Below are positions 63,466-64,000 of a stretch of DNA of 64,000 nucleotides, piece after piece. Every line of letters begins with the position of its first letter. Position 1 is the stretch's first letter. Location of the stretch: positions 124,001 through 188,000 of the forward strand of contig JAHDLA010000018.1 of the NCBI GenBank assembly GCA_018436705.1, in the 5' to 3' direction. The stretch is from Sedimentibacter sp. (GTDB lineage: Bacteria; Bacillota; Clostridia; Tissierellales; Sedimentibacteraceae). The position numbers and the translations under genes were made by a program. A model generated the notes under the pieces. It made no database searches and had not been told where the DNA came from. It worked only from the letters and a program-made list of their open reading frames with translations.

Positions 63466-63715
63466 AGACTTCTCCATCAATATTTTTAATAATAGCCGTA
63501 AGTTTTTCATAAGGTTTATGCTCAACATTTATGACTGTCCATTCGCCAAACATAACACTATCACGGTCTCTCAAATGAGATAAAAGATGTGGTCCTTCAA
63601 TATGGCTGCCTTCATCAACTTCAATATTTATTTCATTTATTTTGACAATTCCATTCTGTTTACAAATAGTAATAATAGATTGATATATTTTTTCTATCAA
63701 GTGTGTATCATGCAC
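63458..63715 (-). CDS. hypA: HypA-like nickel chaperone lacking the zinc domain
   Basis: This 85-residue protein begins (M)HDTHLIEKIYQSIITIC from a GTG at 63715, giving the canonical Met-His start whose His2 binds nickel in HypA. AAAGGAGG lies just upstream. The middle (INEINIEVDEGSHIEGPHLL) fits the HypA core, but the CxxC-CxxC zinc-binding part expected near residues 70-110 is absent; the protein ends HKPYEKLTAIIKNIDGEVFE. It may be a short HypA variant or a truncated gene whose end was taken over by hypF. Confidence 0.65.
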   Translation of the reverse strand: MHDTHLIEKIYQSIITICKQNGIVKINEINIEVDEGSHIEGPHLLSHLRDRDSVMFGEWTVINVEHKPYEKLTAIIKNIDGEVFE

Positions 63716-64000
63716 TGTCAATTTCCTCCTTTATATTTAAAATCGTTGTTAAAACAGTATTACAAATCTTATCAAAAGATTTTTGTAGCGGTTTACTAAG
63801 TTCAAAGCCAAAGCCTATTTCAGCTACTTCAATACCAATTAAATAACCTTGTGCTTTCGGATAGTATAAGTCAATTAAGTCTAAAAGGCTGAATTCGTGT
63901 TGTGTACGTAATCTTCGGCGATTTTTTAATGCATAACTGAGAAACATTACTTCAACACTTCCAGGTTCTTTTTCCTGGGACATAGCATCAATTATAACCA
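63708..64000 (-). CDS. NiFe hydrogenase maturation protease, C-terminal part (cut by window end)
   Basis: The visible part reads VIIDAMSQEKEPGSV, then HEFSLLDLIDLYYPKAQG and GIEVAEIGFGFELSKPLQ, which is the C-terminal half of a HyaD/HycI/HoxW-type endopeptidase that trims the hydrogenase large subunit. The 5' end lies beyond base 64000. The hydrogenase structural genes are therefore expected just outside the window on the same strand. Confidence 0.85.
   Translation of the reverse strand, partial: VIIDAMSQEKEPGSVEVMFLSYALKNRRRLRTQHEFSLLDLIDLYYPKAQGYLIGIEVAEIGFGFELSKPLQKSFDKICNTVLTTILNIKEEIDSA

Noticed and set aside
1..64000. CRISPR array, rRNA or tRNA genes
   Set aside because: No regularly spaced short repeats and no recognisable rRNA or tRNA sequence were found on reading both strands.

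Overview
The window is about 64 kb of AT-rich chromosome from an anaerobic, probably spore-forming clostridial Firmicute. Supporting signs are strong AGGAGG-type ribosome sites, several TTG starts, a selenocysteine-containing betaine reductase, a B12 riboswitch, rubrerythrin, and an NiFe-hydrogenase maturation cluster. The gene set resembles amino-acid or betaine reducers of the Sedimentibacter / Peptoclostridium type, but no 16S or marker gene is present, so this is inference.

Layout. 0.1-5.6 kb: LUD-domain protein, SbcD-SbcC nuclease, acetyltransferase. 5.7-12.7 kb: an accessory region with an orphan LytTR regulator, duplicated short reading frames, a UviA/TcdR-type sigma factor gene, a UviB/BhlA-type holin gene, small unknown proteins behind a duplicated promoter/leader, exported proteins on the opposite strand, and scars of PpiB, LytTR and other genes. 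13.2-18.9 kb: a B12-riboswitch operon with a lipoprotein CbiK cobaltochelatase, a membrane-anchored protein sharing its C-terminal domain, and an ABC importer. 19-28 kb: cyclophilin, a Cys-rich protein, AI-2E-type permease, pyruvate kinase, phosphofructokinase, DnaE. 28.5-42 kb: metabolic and transport genes (SDR, chromate transporter pair, cardiolipin synthase, two CstA permeases, ArsA-like ATPase with a small partner, DUF368, rubrerythrin, Zn-dependent phospholipase family, radical SAM, LD-carboxypeptidase). 42.3-47.5 kb: TetR regulator divergent from grdI-grdH-betaine transporter. 47.6-51.3 kb: ZIP transporter and a NifX/MinD-ferredoxin operon behind a promoter with paired palindromes. 51.4-57.7 kb: mixed genes, including a nonsense-interrupted MFS transporter. 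58.2-64 kb: hypA-F-C-D-E plus two small membrane proteins, with a hydrogenase maturation protease cut by the window end.

The most unusual part is 7.9-11.3 kb. Three promoter-like sites share TTTACA, a 19-bp spacer ending in TTGT, and a similar -10 region. One lies before the sigma gene; the other two lie in a ~125-bp duplicated leader before two unrelated small-protein genes. This looks like a self-activating sigma regulon for a bacteriocin-like system whose cargo I do not recognise. The second point of note is the surface cobaltochelatase operon. All family calls come from reading motifs by eye; no database search was made.
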